64,000 bases of DNA, taken from assembly GCA_019748055.1 (NCBI GenBank), contig JAIEQC010000015.1, forward strand, positions 82,158 through 146,157, given 5' to 3'. Under the pieces are notes generated by a model. That model did no database searches and had not been told where the DNA came from. It saw nothing but the letters and a program-made list of their open reading frames with translations. Shown one piece after another: positions 18,955-28,046 of this stretch. How positions within the stretch are numbered: the stretch's first letter is position 1; every line of letters begins with the position of its first letter. Source of the DNA: Caulobacteraceae bacterium. GTDB lineage: Bacteria; Pseudomonadota; Alphaproteobacteria; Caulobacterales; Caulobacteraceae. The translations under genes and the position numbers were made by a program.

Positions 18955-20366
18955 TCCAGGCCCGGGGGGGCGGACCGAGAGACTGGGGCCGTTGGCTCGG
19001 ACGGCCCGGTCGGTCGTTGACCCGCAGGCTGATCTGGCTGGCCTCGGCATGGATTCTGGCGGCGCTGTTGGCCACCGGCCTGGTCCTGACGTCGACCTTC
19101 AAAGAGTCGGCCCTTCGTCGGGTCGGTTCGGATCTCAACGACATGCTGGACCAGGTCCTGCTGGCCACGGAGGTCACGCCGACGGGCGTGTCCACCCGGC
19201 CGCTCAGCGACCAGGCCACGCTGAACCTGTTCGGAGGATCGTATTGGGAGGTGTCTGAACCTTCGGACGACGGCCGACTGACGGTTCTGACGAAGTCCGC
19301 CTCGCTTTGGGACCAGACGCTGAGCGTGCCGCCGGAGTTGCCGGGCATGCTGACCGAGGCTCCGGGAGAGACCATCAGCTTCAACGCCACCGGTCCGGAC
19401 GGACGCCCCCTTCGCGTCGCCGCGACGCAGAAGCGGATCGCCGGTCGCGACGTGGTCTTCATGACCGCCGTGGACCGCACAGATTTTGAGATCGACGTGC
19501 GGCAGTTCTCGACCGTGACGTGGATCTCGCTGGTGCTGCTCGGTCTGGGCCTCGTCGCGGCGGTTTTCCTGCAGGTCCGGATCGGCCTGCGGCCCCTGTT
19601 CGCCCTGCGCGACGAGATTTCCGACGTTCGCAAGGGCAAGGCCGCCCGCATCGGCGGCGATTATCCGCTTGAGATCGCCCCGCTGGCGCAGCAAGTGAAC
19701 CGGCTGCTGGACCACAATCAGGAAGTCGTCGAGCGCCAACGCACCCACGTCGGCAATCTTGCCCACGCGCTTAAGACTCCGCTGTCGGTCATGCTGGCCG
19801 AAGCCGAGGGACGAAGCGACCAGCTGGCCGACGTGGTGCGGCGCCAGAGCGAGGCGATGCGCGGACAGGTCGAACACCACCTGCGCCGTGCGCGCGCCGC
19901 CGCCCGCGCGCAAGGTCTGGGCGACCGGACGCCGGTCGCGGAGGTGATCGACGAGATGGCCGTGATGCTGGAGCGGGTGTTTCAATCCAAGGGCGTCGAA
20001 ATCGACTGGCGGGCGCCGGACGAGCTGCATTTCCTCGGCGAGCGCCAGGACCTGCAGGAGATCCTGGGCAATCTGATGGAGAACGCCTGCAAGTGGTCGT
20101 CGGGCCGTGTGCGGGTTTCGGCCGGGGGCACGGGCCTGGGCTGGATGGTCGCCGTCATCGAGGACGACGGCCCAGGGCTGCCCGCCGACCAGCTGGAGAC
20201 GGTTCTGAAGCGGGGCGAGCGTCTGGACGAGACGGCGCCGGGATCGGGCTTGGGCCTGGCGATCGTCGACGATCTGGCGCGCGCCTATGGCGGGCGACTG
20301 GTGCTGGGCATCAGCGATCTGGGCGGACTGAAGGCGACCCTGGACCTGCCGGCGGCCGAAGCGTGA
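18951..20366 (+). CDS. PhoQ-like sensor histidine kinase
   Basis: Inner-membrane sensor kinase of 471 residues beginning with GTG at 18951. Two membrane segments (about 26-45 and 185-207) frame a periplasmic sensor region of about 140 residues. A HAMP-like linker, a dimerisation/phospho-acceptor helix with HALKTPLSVMLAEAEG, an N box (NLMENACKWS) and G box (GSGLGLAIVDDLA) follow. The HALKTPL form is typical of the PhoQ subfamily. The signal sensed is unknown; PhoQ homologues respond to Mg, acid or cationic peptides. Confidence 0.93.
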   Translation: MIQARGGGPRDWGRWLGRPGRSLTRRLIWLASAWILAALLATGLVLTSTFKESALRRVGSDLNDMLDQVLLATEVTPTGVSTRPLSDQATLNLFGGSYWEVSEPSDDGRLTVLTKSASLWDQTLSVPPELPGMLTEAPGETISFNATGPDGRPLRVAATQKRIAGRDVVFMTAVDRTDFEIDVRQFSTVTWISLVLLGLGLVAAVFLQVRIGLRPLFALRDEISDVRKGKAARIGGDYPLEIAPLAQQVNRLLDHNQEVVERQRTHVGNLAHALKTPLSVMLAEAEGRSDQLADVVRRQSEAMRGQVEHHLRRARAAARAQGLGDRTPVAEVIDEMAVMLERVFQSKGVEIDWRAPDELHFLGERQDLQEILGNLMENACKWSSGRVRVSAGGTGLGWMVAVIEDDGPGLPADQLETVLKRGERLDETAPGSGLGLAIVDDLARAYGGRLVLGISDLGGLKATLDLPAAEA

Positions 20367-20439
20367 CCGTTTCAAATCGTTAACCAGAATTGGTCAGTGT
20401 CCGGGGGCCGGGCGCGCGTCCGGTCTCTGGAGTGAGGCG

Positions 20440-21786
20440 ATGGGGGCTCTGACGCCCGCGCACTCGGCCGCGCTGGCGGCCCTGATCGATCGGTGCCCGG
20501 ACGCCGTCCTGCTGCGCCTGATGCGCCTCGTGCCTCAGCTCGGTGGGGACAAGGCCGTCGAACTGACGCGCATGATGGAGGGCGAAGCCCGCAATCGACG
20601 CCGCCGCGCCATGGCGTTTTCGCCCCTGTTGCCGCTATTCATGCCGCGAGCCGACGGCGTGGAAGGACTGACCTTCCCTCGACCGGTTCTGCCGCGTCTC
20701 TGGGCGGCGTCGATCGTCGGATCCGAGCCTCTTCTGCCCTTGCTCGACGAAGAGGACGCCGAGGCCGACAAGGTGGCCGATCGCCTTTGCCGGACCGCCG
20801 CCGGCATCGTCCGAGACGCCCCGGCGACCATCTGGCCGGCGGAGCTGGCCCCTGAGAGCCGCGATCGGGGCTTGGCCGAACTGGCCGGATGTCTCGACCT
20901 CGCCCCCTTGGCGAGAATGGGCGCGCGGCAGTTGCCCGGCTGGCTGCATGCTCATGGCGGCGATGAGACTGCGCTGCGCCTGCTGCTCAAGGACGCCGCT
21001 GCGATCGCGCCGGACGGCGCGGCGCGGATGATCGAAATCCTATTCGCCCACCTGGCGGACGCTCCGGAGATCCTGAAGATCGTCACGCGAACCTCGCGTG
21101 CGGCGGTTCGCGAGGAGTTCCTCGAGGGATCGGAACTGGCCGACTTCGTCGCCCGCATCGTTCGGGCTGTACGCGCGAGGACCGAGGCGGCGGGAGCCTT
21201 CGATCCGGCAGGCGGCATGGCCGCCGTCGAGGCGACGCTGGCCGATCTGCGCTGGTCGACGGACGCCCTGACCCAGCTCGACATCTGTCTGGAACGAGAT
21301 GCGCAGGGCGAGTGGAGTCGGGAGATAAAGGCCGCGCGCCAGGGGTTGGCCGACCGCATCGGGCGCTGGATCAAGACGGCTGACAAGGCGATCCGCGCCG
21401 CCGCGCCCCGAGCACGTGCGCGCCTCGGCGCGCGCTCCAGCCGTCAGGCGGCGGACGTCGACGCGATGGTCGACGGGGCCGAGGTCGAACGAGCGCGGGT
21501 CTGGGCCGGCCTTCTGGCGGCCCTGCGCGGACCTGCGGCCACCTTCGGGTGCGAGGGCGACCGCAAGTCCTGCGTCGAATCGCTCGGAACTGAACTGACG
21601 GACTGGGCCGATGAAGCCATCCATGCGGTCAACGGGGGCGACTCGGCGGACGAGGAAGCCTCCCTGACCCGCATCGGTCAGGTCGCAGACATCCTCGCGG
21701 CGCTGGACGAAGGGGATGCTGCCCGCACAGTGCGCCGTCGCCTCGCCGTGGCCGGCGCCGAACCCCAGACGCCGCGCGTGGCGTGA
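20440..21786 (+). CDS. Unknown protein, alpha-helical, 448 residues
   Basis: I do not recognise this protein. It has no signal peptide or clear membrane segment and is predicted to be mostly helical, with many Ala, Leu, Arg, Asp and Glu residues. Notable stretches are LLRLMRLVPQLGGDKAVELTRMMEG near the N terminus, a middle section FAHLADAPEILKIVTRTSRA, and a basic region RAAAPRARARLGARSSR near 325. The helical-repeat flavour suggests a scaffold rather than an enzyme. It sits alone between the PhoQ-like kinase (74 bp before) and the cytochrome c maturation operon (51 bp after). Coding is supported by the long frame and even codon usage. Confidence 0.8.
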   Translation: MGALTPAHSAALAALIDRCPDAVLLRLMRLVPQLGGDKAVELTRMMEGEARNRRRRAMAFSPLLPLFMPRADGVEGLTFPRPVLPRLWAASIVGSEPLLPLLDEEDAEADKVADRLCRTAAGIVRDAPATIWPAELAPESRDRGLAELAGCLDLAPLARMGARQLPGWLHAHGGDETALRLLLKDAAAIAPDGAARMIEILFAHLADAPEILKIVTRTSRAAVREEFLEGSELADFVARIVRAVRARTEAAGAFDPAGGMAAVEATLADLRWSTDALTQLDICLERDAQGEWSREIKAARQGLADRIGRWIKTADKAIRAAAPRARARLGARSSRQAADVDAMVDGAEVERARVWAGLLAALRGPAATFGCEGDRKSCVESLGTELTDWADEAIHAVNGGDSADEEASLTRIGQVADILAALDEGDAARTVRRRLAVAGAEPQTPRVA

Positions 21787-21837
21787 GGCGCGTCGCCGCG
21801 TTTCCGTCCGGCCCCGCGATGGGCTAGACCAGCGGAC

Positions 21838-22659
21838 ATGATCGCCTTTTGGGGCCTGTCGGGCCTGGCGGCCGCAGGGGCCGCCCTCCTGATCCTGAGT
21901 TTTGCCCGGCGCGCCGAACTGGCGCGGGGCGACGCCGTGGCCGACGACGGTCCGGCACGGGAGCTGGCCGAACTGGATCGGCTTAAAGCGCGTGGCCTGA
22001 TGGACGACGAAGCCCATGCCCAGGCGCGGGCCGAGGCTGCGCGCCGACTGATCTCTCGCCCTATGGACGAGGCCCCGCCCCAGGCGCGGCCGGGCGACCG
22101 GCGCTGGGTCTTGGCGGGAGCCGGGGCGGCTGTCCTGGCTGCGGCCGGCCTATACGCCGTGATCGGCGCCCCCGGGATGAAGAACCAGCCCTTCGCCGCG
22201 CGCGTGGCCGAATGGGCGGCCAATCCCGAGAGCCTCGACGCCGTGCAGATGGCGGCCGTGATGGGCGAGGAGGCCCGAAGGAATCCGGAGAACCTGGAGG
22301 TTCTGCGCCTTCTGGGCGCCGCGCGGTTCGAGGCAGGCGACGCGATCGGGGCCGCCTCGGCCTTCCGTCGCGTGCTGGACCGCGAGCCGCAGGACGCCCA
22401 GAGCTGGGCTCGGCTGGGGGAAAGCCTGGTCCGCGCCGCCGAGGGCCGCATCGACGGTGACGCCGAGGCCGCCTTCCGCGAGGCCGTGCGGCTGGATCCG
22501 CAGCAGTTCGGCGCCCGCTATTTCCTGGGCGAGGCCGCTCTGGAACGGGGCGACGCGGCCATGGTGCGCGAAATGTGGGGGCCGTTGATCGCCATGCTGC
22601 CGCCGTCGGATCCGCGGCGCGCCGACCTGATCGCCCGCCTGCCCGGAGGACCGTCGTGA
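21838..22659 (+). CDS. ccmI: Cytochrome c maturation protein CcmI (CycH)
   Basis: Holds apocytochrome c for heme ligation in the periplasm. The 273-residue protein has an N-terminal membrane helix, a cytoplasmic loop with DRLKARGLMDDEAHAQARAEAARR, a second helix (about 87-105) and a periplasmic C-terminal TPR region (about 110-270; RLLGAARFEAGDAIGAASAFRRVL). This is the Rhizobium CycH layout, shorter than the long Bradyrhizobium form. First gene of the cycHJKL-type operon; its stop overlaps the ccmE start as GTGA. Confidence 0.92.
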   Translation: MIAFWGLSGLAAAGAALLILSFARRAELARGDAVADDGPARELAELDRLKARGLMDDEAHAQARAEAARRLISRPMDEAPPQARPGDRRWVLAGAGAAVLAAAGLYAVIGAPGMKNQPFAARVAEWAANPESLDAVQMAAVMGEEARRNPENLEVLRLLGAARFEAGDAIGAASAFRRVLDREPQDAQSWARLGESLVRAAEGRIDGDAEAAFREAVRLDPQQFGARYFLGEAALERGDAAMVREMWGPLIAMLPPSDPRRADLIARLPGGPS

Positions 22660-23126
22660 GCTGGCTGCCCAAATCGCCCAAGGCGCGGCGCCGCCTTTGG
22701 GTCGTCATGGCCGTCGGGCCCATCCTGGCTCTGGCCGTTGGGCTGACCCTATGGGCCATGAGCGACGGCGTGACCTTCTTCGTGACGCCGTCCGAAGCGA
22801 CCGTCGAGGCCGCTCCGGCTGGGCGGCACGTGCGGCTGGGCGGTCTGGTCGAGGCCGGCAGCGTGGGGCGCGGCCCCGACGGGGTGGTCCGGTTCCGCGT
22901 CGGCGACGGCGCCGCCACCACTCTGGTGACCTTCAAGGGCGACCTGCCCGACCTGTTCCGCGAGGGGCAGGGCATCGTGGCCGAGGGCAAGTTCCGTCCC
23001 GACCGCAGCTTCGAGGCGACCCAGGTGCTGGCCAAGCACGACGAAACCTACATGCCGCGCGAGGTCGCCGAGAAGCTGAAGGCGCGCGGCGAATGGCGGC
23101 CCGAGGACGGGAGCCCCGACCTGTGA
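22656..23126 (+). CDS. ccmE: Cytochrome c maturation heme chaperone CcmE (CycJ)
   Basis: Periplasmic heme chaperone of 156 residues anchored by one N-terminal helix (about 15-36). It binds heme covalently through the histidine of LAKHDETYMP (the HxxxY motif) and passes it to CcmF. The OB-fold core includes VRLGGLVEAGSV and VTFKGDLPDLFREGQGIVAEG. It starts with GTG at 22656, preceded by GGAGGA, overlapping ccmI; its stop overlaps ccmF. Confidence 0.95.
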   Translation: MSWLPKSPKARRRLWVVMAVGPILALAVGLTLWAMSDGVTFFVTPSEATVEAAPAGRHVRLGGLVEAGSVGRGPDGVVRFRVGDGAATTLVTFKGDLPDLFREGQGIVAEGKFRPDRSFEATQVLAKHDETYMPREVAEKLKARGEWRPEDGSPDL

Positions 23127-25117
23127 CGGCCGAATTCGGGGCGTTCTGCCTGATCCTGGCCCTGACGCTCAGCCTGGCCCAGACCGGCTTCGGCGCGGTG
23201 GGCCGGCTGCGCGACTCCGCGCTTTTGTCCGGCGCGGCGCAAGGGGCGGCGATCGGCGCGACGCTGGGGCTGCTGCTGGGGTTCGGCGCCCTGATCCTGG
23301 CGTTCTGGACCTCGGATTTCTCGCTGGCGGTGGTCGCCGCCAACAGCCACGTCGACAAGCCGGCGCTCTACAAGGTCGCCGGCGCCTGGGGAAACCACGA
23401 GGGGTCGCTGCTGCTGTGGTGTCTGGTCATGGCCGGCTTCGGTGCGATCCTGGCGGGCGCGCGGGGCCTGAACTTCCGGCTCAAGACCTCGGCCGTGGCG
23501 GTGCAGGGCGCGCTGACGACCCTGTTCCTTGGCTTCACGGTCCTGACCTCCAATCCGTTCGAGCGGCTGGCCGAGGCGCCTGTGTCCGGCGCGGGGCTGA
23601 ACCCGCTGCTGCAGGATCCGGCCCTGGCCATCCATCCACCGCTGCTCTACGGCGGCTACGTCGGCCTGTCGGTCTGTTTCTCCCTGGCCGTCGCGGCGCT
23701 GATCGAGGGCAAGGCCGGATCGGGGCTGTGGCCCGCTTGGGGACGCTGGATCCGGCCATGGGCCCTGGCGTCCTGGGCCCTTCTGACCGTCGGCATCGCG
23801 CTGGGCAGCTTCTGGGCCTACTATGAACTCGGCTGGGGCGGCTGGTGGTTCTGGGATCCTGTCGAGAACGCCAGCTTCATGCCGTGGCTGGCGGCGGCGG
23901 CCCTGCTGCACTCGGCGGTCGTGACTGAACGGCGCGGGGCGCTCGCGGGCTGGACGACCTTCCTGGCGATCCTGGCCTTCAGCTTCTCCATGCTGGGCGC
24001 GTTTCTGGTGCGCTCGGGCGTGCTGACCAGCGTGCACGCCTTCGCAGTGGACCCCGAGCGCGGGATGGCCCTGCTGGCCATCATGGGTCTGGCGTCCGGC
24101 GCGGCCTTCGCCCTGTTCGCCTGGCGCGCGCCGAAGCTGACGCCCGGCGGCGCCTTCGCCCCGGTCAGCCGCGAGGCGGCGCTGGTGCTGAACAACCTGT
24201 TCCTGACGGTGGCCGCCGCGACCGTGCTTCTGGGCACCCTCTATCCCCTGATCCTGGAGGCGGCGACGGGACAGACCATCTCGGTCGGCCCGCCCTATTT
24301 CGCCCTGACCTTCACGCCGCTGATGACGGCGATGGCCCTGATCCTGCCGGCCGGGCCGCTGCTGGCGTGGAAGCGCGGCGACCTGCGCGGCGTGGGCCAG
24401 CGGCTGGCGCTGGCGGCGGGCCTGTCGATCGCCGTGGGCCTCGCGGCGCTGGCGCTGTGGAGCCCGCGCGAGGCGCTGACGGCGCTGGGCGCGGCGATCG
24501 CGGCCTGGCTGGTGCTGGGCGCGATCAGCGAGATGGCGGACCGCGTGCGCCTGTTCCGGGCCCCGGCGGCGGAGGTCGGGCGTCGGGCCAAGGCCCTGCC
24601 GCTGTCGGCCTGGGGCACCACGCTGGCGCACCTGGGGCTGGGCGTCTTCATCCTGGGCGCGGCCGTCGAGACCGGCCTGAAGACCGAGACCCAGGCGATC
24701 CTGCCGGTCGGGGGCGAGATCGTCGCCGGGCCCTATGTGGCCAAGGTCGAGCGGGTCGGCGTGATCGAGGGGCCGAACTTCCTCGCCGAGCGCGCCACCT
24801 TCAACGTCCGCACCGTCGACGGCGCCGCGGCCCGCACCCTGACCGCCGAGCGCCGCTTCTTCCCCGTCGGCGGCCAGACCACGACCGAGGTCGGGCTGGA
24901 TTTCCGGGGTCTGGACGACGTCTATCTGACGGTCGGCGAACGGGCGACGACGGCCGACGGGCAGCGGGGCTGGAGCGTCCGCATGGCGCACAATCCGCTG
25001 GCGCGCCTGATCTTCCTGGGGCCGGCCCTCATGGCGCTGGGCGGGCTGCTGTCGCTGATGGACCGGCGGCTGCGGGTCGCCCTGCCCGGCCGCCGGCGCA
25101 AGGCGGCGACGGCATGA
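23123..25117 (+). CDS. ccmF: Heme lyase subunit CcmF (CycK)
   Basis: Large inner-membrane subunit (664 residues, about 14-15 helices) of the complex that ligates heme to apocytochrome c. Family motifs seen are the NHEGSLLLW region (WGNHEGSLL), the tryptophan-rich WWD-type motif WGGWWFWDPVENASFMPW, and a C-terminal periplasmic beta region (GPYVAKVERVGVIEGPNF). Starts with GTG at 23123, overlapping the ccmE stop, and overlaps the ccmH start by ATGA. Confidence 0.96.
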   Translation: MTAEFGAFCLILALTLSLAQTGFGAVGRLRDSALLSGAAQGAAIGATLGLLLGFGALILAFWTSDFSLAVVAANSHVDKPALYKVAGAWGNHEGSLLLWCLVMAGFGAILAGARGLNFRLKTSAVAVQGALTTLFLGFTVLTSNPFERLAEAPVSGAGLNPLLQDPALAIHPPLLYGGYVGLSVCFSLAVAALIEGKAGSGLWPAWGRWIRPWALASWALLTVGIALGSFWAYYELGWGGWWFWDPVENASFMPWLAAAALLHSAVVTERRGALAGWTTFLAILAFSFSMLGAFLVRSGVLTSVHAFAVDPERGMALLAIMGLASGAAFALFAWRAPKLTPGGAFAPVSREAALVLNNLFLTVAAATVLLGTLYPLILEAATGQTISVGPPYFALTFTPLMTAMALILPAGPLLAWKRGDLRGVGQRLALAAGLSIAVGLAALALWSPREALTALGAAIAAWLVLGAISEMADRVRLFRAPAAEVGRRAKALPLSAWGTTLAHLGLGVFILGAAVETGLKTETQAILPVGGEIVAGPYVAKVERVGVIEGPNFLAERATFNVRTVDGAAARTLTAERRFFPVGGQTTTEVGLDFRGLDDVYLTVGERATTADGQRGWSVRMAHNPLARLIFLGPALMALGGLLSLMDRRLRVALPGRRRKAATA

Positions 25118-25620
25118 GGGCGTGGGGTCTCAGAGCGCTGGCCGGGCTGGCGGCGCTGTCGCTGATCGCGGCCGAGCCCGCCGCCGCGCCCGACGCGCCC
25201 CTGCCGGATCCGGCGCAGGAGGCGCGGGCCCAGGCCCTGTTCGAGGAGATCCGCTGCGTCGTCTGCCAGCACGAATCCATCGCCGATTCGCCCGCCGGCC
25301 TGGCCGCCGACGTCCGGCGCGAGGTGCGCGGCCGCATCGCCGCCGGTGCGACCGACGACCAGATTCGCGCCGGCTTGGTCGAGCGCTGGGGCGACTTCGT
25401 CCTGTTCAAGCCGCCGTTCGACGCCGGCACCCTGATGCTGTGGCTGGGGCCGCTGATCCTGCTGCTGGCCGGCGTAGCCTGGGCCGTGGCGCGCACCCGC
25501 ATGGCCGCGATCGACACGCCGCCGCTGACACCCGCCGAAGAGAAGGCGCTGGCCAAGGCTCTCAAGGCCGACAGGCTTCGCCATGATGCGGCCTCAGGCA
25601 CGCCCGACGACGGTCGTTGA
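25114..25620 (+). CDS. ccmH: Cytochrome c maturation thiol oxidoreductase CcmH (CycL)
   Basis: Protein of 168 residues with a signal peptide, the redox motif RCVVCQ in a three-helix domain, a C-terminal membrane helix (about 109-126) and a short cytoplasmic tail. It keeps the cysteines of apocytochrome reduced for heme attachment. The order ccmI-ccmE-ccmF-ccmH equals Rhizobium cycHJKL. ccmG (DsbE) and the ccmABCD exporter genes are not in this window and must be elsewhere. Start at 25114 overlaps ccmF. Confidence 0.94.
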   Translation: MRAWGLRALAGLAALSLIAAEPAAAPDAPLPDPAQEARAQALFEEIRCVVCQHESIADSPAGLAADVRREVRGRIAAGATDDQIRAGLVERWGDFVLFKPPFDAGTLMLWLGPLILLLAGVAWAVARTRMAAIDTPPLTPAEEKALAKALKADRLRHDAASGTPDDGR

Positions 25621-25713
25621 ACGCGGCCATTCAGGTTCGGCGTTTGGGGGGCGGCGCGTCAGCCGCTATATCCCGATCTTGACGAAGCCTCGCACAGGGA
25701 CGGCCGACGCCGG

Positions 25714-27249
25714 ATGATGAAGCGCAAGGAATTCATTCTGGGGGCCGCCGCCGGCCTGCTGGTGGCCGCCGCCGCGACGGCGGGCGGCTTCATGCGCTGG
25801 CCCGCCGGCGACGGCCTGCGCATCACGCCGTCGTCGGGCGTCGTGGGCCAGCCCTTCGCCCCGCCGCCGGGCGCGCCAGCCAGCTTCGCCTCCATCTTCG
25901 ACCAGGTCGCCCCTGCCGTGGTCCAGATCGACGTGCGCACCCGCATCCCGGGCGGTCGCCGCTTCCAGATCCCCGGCGTGCCCTTCGACTTCCAGACGCC
26001 CGACGGCGGCCCGGTCCGGCCCGGCCAGCCGGGCCAGCCGGAGGACGACGAGGGCCGTCTGGCCGCCGGCGCCGGATCGGGCTTCTTCATTTCGCCCGAC
26101 GGCTACATCGTCACCAACAACCACGTGGTCGAGAACGCCGAGGAGATCGTCGTCCGACTGGCCGACAACCGCACCCTGAACGCCCGCCTGGTCGGCCGCG
26201 ACGAAAGCACCGACCTGGCCGTCATCAAGGTGGAAGGCGAACGCTTCGCCTACGTGAGCTTCGAGGACGCGGCCGAGCCGCGCGTGGGCGACTGGGTCAT
26301 CGCCGTCGGCAACCCCTTCGGCCTGGGCGGCACGGCGACGGCGGGCATCGTCTCGGCCAAGTCGCGCGACCTGCGTGAGCAGCAGTCCAGCGCCTACGTC
26401 GACTACATCCAGATCGACGCGGCCATCAACACGGGCAACTCCGGCGGCCCCACCTTCGACACGCGGGGGCGCGTGATCGGGGTCAATACCGCCATCTATT
26501 CGCCGACGGGCGGCTCGGTCGGCATCGGCTTCGCCATCCCCGCCGACGTGGCCAAGACCATCACCGAGCGCCTGATGCGCGGCGAGACGATCCAGCGCGG
26601 CTACATGGGCGTCGAGATCGGCGACCTGGAGCCCTTCCGCGAGGCGCTGGGCCTGCCTGCTAACATGCAGGGCGCGCTCGTCGCCGGGGTCACGCCCGGC
26701 GGCCCCGCCCAGCGCGGCGGCCTGCAGGCGGGCGACATCGTCCTGTCCATCGACGGCGAGCCGGTGGCCGACTCCACTGAACTGACGCGCCGCGTCGGCG
26801 CCGCGCGCGTGGGTCAATCGCTGAGGCTTGAGGTGCTTCGAGGAAACGGCCGCGTGACGGCCACCGTCCGAACGACGCGCCGCCCGCCGGAGACCGAGCT
26901 GAACGCCGACCGTCCCAGCCAGGGCGCGGGGCCGGACGCGCCCGCCTCGCCCGGCACGGCGGCGGCCGGTCTGTTGCTGGCCCCGATGACGCCCCAGCAG
27001 CGGGCGCGATACTCCATCCCGGCCGGGATCGAGGGGGTCGTCGTCACCGGCGTGGCGCCGGGCGGCAACAGCGACTTCTGGCCCGGCATGGTCATCCTGC
27101 GCGTCGGCATGGCGCCCGCGCGATCGGTCGAGCAGATCGCTCAGGAGGCCCAGCGGGCCCGCGCGGCCGGCCGCGACCAGATCTTCGTGCTGGTTTGGAC
27201 CGGGCGCGGAAACGCCGCGGTGGCGCTGGACCTGCCGAGGGAACGGTAG
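25714..27249 (+). CDS. degP: Do-type serine protease HtrA/DegP
   Basis: Periplasmic quality-control protease and chaperone of 511 residues. An N-terminal hydrophobic segment (about 7-27) may be a signal peptide or an anchor. The trypsin-like domain carries the triad His in TNNHVVENA, Asp in DESTDLAVIKV and Ser in NTGNSGGPTF. Two PDZ domains follow (about 300-390 and 430-510). Two ATG codons occur in tandem at 25714 and 25717; either may be used. It is followed by a two-component system, a common alphaproteobacterial arrangement that suggests control of envelope stress. Confidence 0.95.
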   Translation: MMKRKEFILGAAAGLLVAAAATAGGFMRWPAGDGLRITPSSGVVGQPFAPPPGAPASFASIFDQVAPAVVQIDVRTRIPGGRRFQIPGVPFDFQTPDGGPVRPGQPGQPEDDEGRLAAGAGSGFFISPDGYIVTNNHVVENAEEIVVRLADNRTLNARLVGRDESTDLAVIKVEGERFAYVSFEDAAEPRVGDWVIAVGNPFGLGGTATAGIVSAKSRDLREQQSSAYVDYIQIDAAINTGNSGGPTFDTRGRVIGVNTAIYSPTGGSVGIGFAIPADVAKTITERLMRGETIQRGYMGVEIGDLEPFREALGLPANMQGALVAGVTPGGPAQRGGLQAGDIVLSIDGEPVADSTELTRRVGAARVGQSLRLEVLRGNGRVTATVRTTRRPPETELNADRPSQGAGPDAPASPGTAAAGLLLAPMTPQQRARYSIPAGIEGVVVTGVAPGGNSDFWPGMVILRVGMAPARSVEQIAQEAQRARAAGRDQIFVLVWTGRGNAAVALDLPRER

Positions 27250-27303
27250 AACGATCACGGACGAACGAGGGCCGGCGATTCGGGCCGGGCGGAGGGGCTG
27301 ACG

Positions 27304-27975
27304 ATGCGGATTCTGGTGGTCGAGGACGACGCGGAGGCGGCGACCGCGATGGTGCGGGGCCTGACCGAGGCCGGGCATGACGTCGTCCATGCGGTGGACG
27401 GCGCCTTCGGCCTGCTGGAGGCGCAGAAGGGCGGCTATGACGTCTACGTCGTCGACCGCATGATGCCGCGTCTGGACGGCATCGGCATGGTCGAGACCGT
27501 CCGCAAGGACGGCGACCAGACGCCGGTCCTGTTCCTGTCGGCGCTGGGCGAGGTCGAGGATCGGGTCACGGGCCTGAAGGCCGGGGCCGACGACTATCTG
27601 GTCAAGCCCTACGCCTTCTCCGAGCTGATCGCGCGGGTCGAGGCGCTGGCGCGCCGGCGCGAGACCGGCTCGGTCGCCACCGTCCTGAAGGTCGGCGAGC
27701 TGGAGATGAACCTGATCGCCCGCACCGTGCACCGCGCCGGTCAGGAGATCGACCTGCAGCCGCGCGAGTTCCAGCTGCTGGAGTTCCTGATGCGCCACGC
27801 CAACCAGTCCGTGACGCGCACCATGCTGCTGGAGAAGGTGTGGGAGTACCACTTCGACCCCCAGACCAACGTCATCGACGTCCACATCAGCCGCCTGCGC
27901 GCCAAGATCGACAAGGGCTTCGACAAGGCGATGCTGCAGACGGTCAGAGGCGCCGGTTACAGGTTGGAAGCATAG
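27304..27975 (+). CDS. OmpR-family response regulator (HtrA cluster)
   Basis: Protein of 223 residues. The receiver has EDD near the N terminus, the phospho-acceptor aspartate in VVDRMMPRLDG (about residue 51) and the lysine in VKPYAFSE. The DNA-binding winged helix has LQPREFQLLEFLM and NVIDVHISRLRAKI. It most likely pairs with the histidine kinase at 28449, from which it is now separated by a DUF559 gene within inverted repeats. Its stop lies 11 bp before the left repeat. Confidence 0.94.
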   Translation: MRILVVEDDAEAATAMVRGLTEAGHDVVHAVDGAFGLLEAQKGGYDVYVVDRMMPRLDGIGMVETVRKDGDQTPVLFLSALGEVEDRVTGLKAGADDYLVKPYAFSELIARVEALARRRETGSVATVLKVGELEMNLIARTVHRAGQEIDLQPREFQLLEFLMRHANQSVTRTMLLEKVWEYHFDPQTNVIDVHISRLRAKIDKGFDKAMLQTVRGAGYRLEA

Positions 27976-27986
27976 CGCTCGGTCGG

Positions 27987-28040
27987 TCTCCCTCCCCGAC
28001 AGGGGAGGGTGGTCGCGCAGCGACCGGGTGGGAGGGGCAC
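27987..28040 (+). repeat. Left inverted repeat of the DUF559 cassette
   Basis: 54-bp repeat with an internal hairpin (CCCTCCCC, loop GAC, AGGGGAGGG), then TGGTCG, a small palindrome and GGGTGGGAGGGG. It is the inverted copy of 28378-28437, differing by a few bases and two short gaps. Confidence 0.85.
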
Positions 28041-28046
28041 GGCGAC

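Noticed and set aside
18912..20375. 487-codon minus-strand frame antisense to the PhoQ-like kinase
   Set aside because: Shadow; kinase motifs are on the plus strand.
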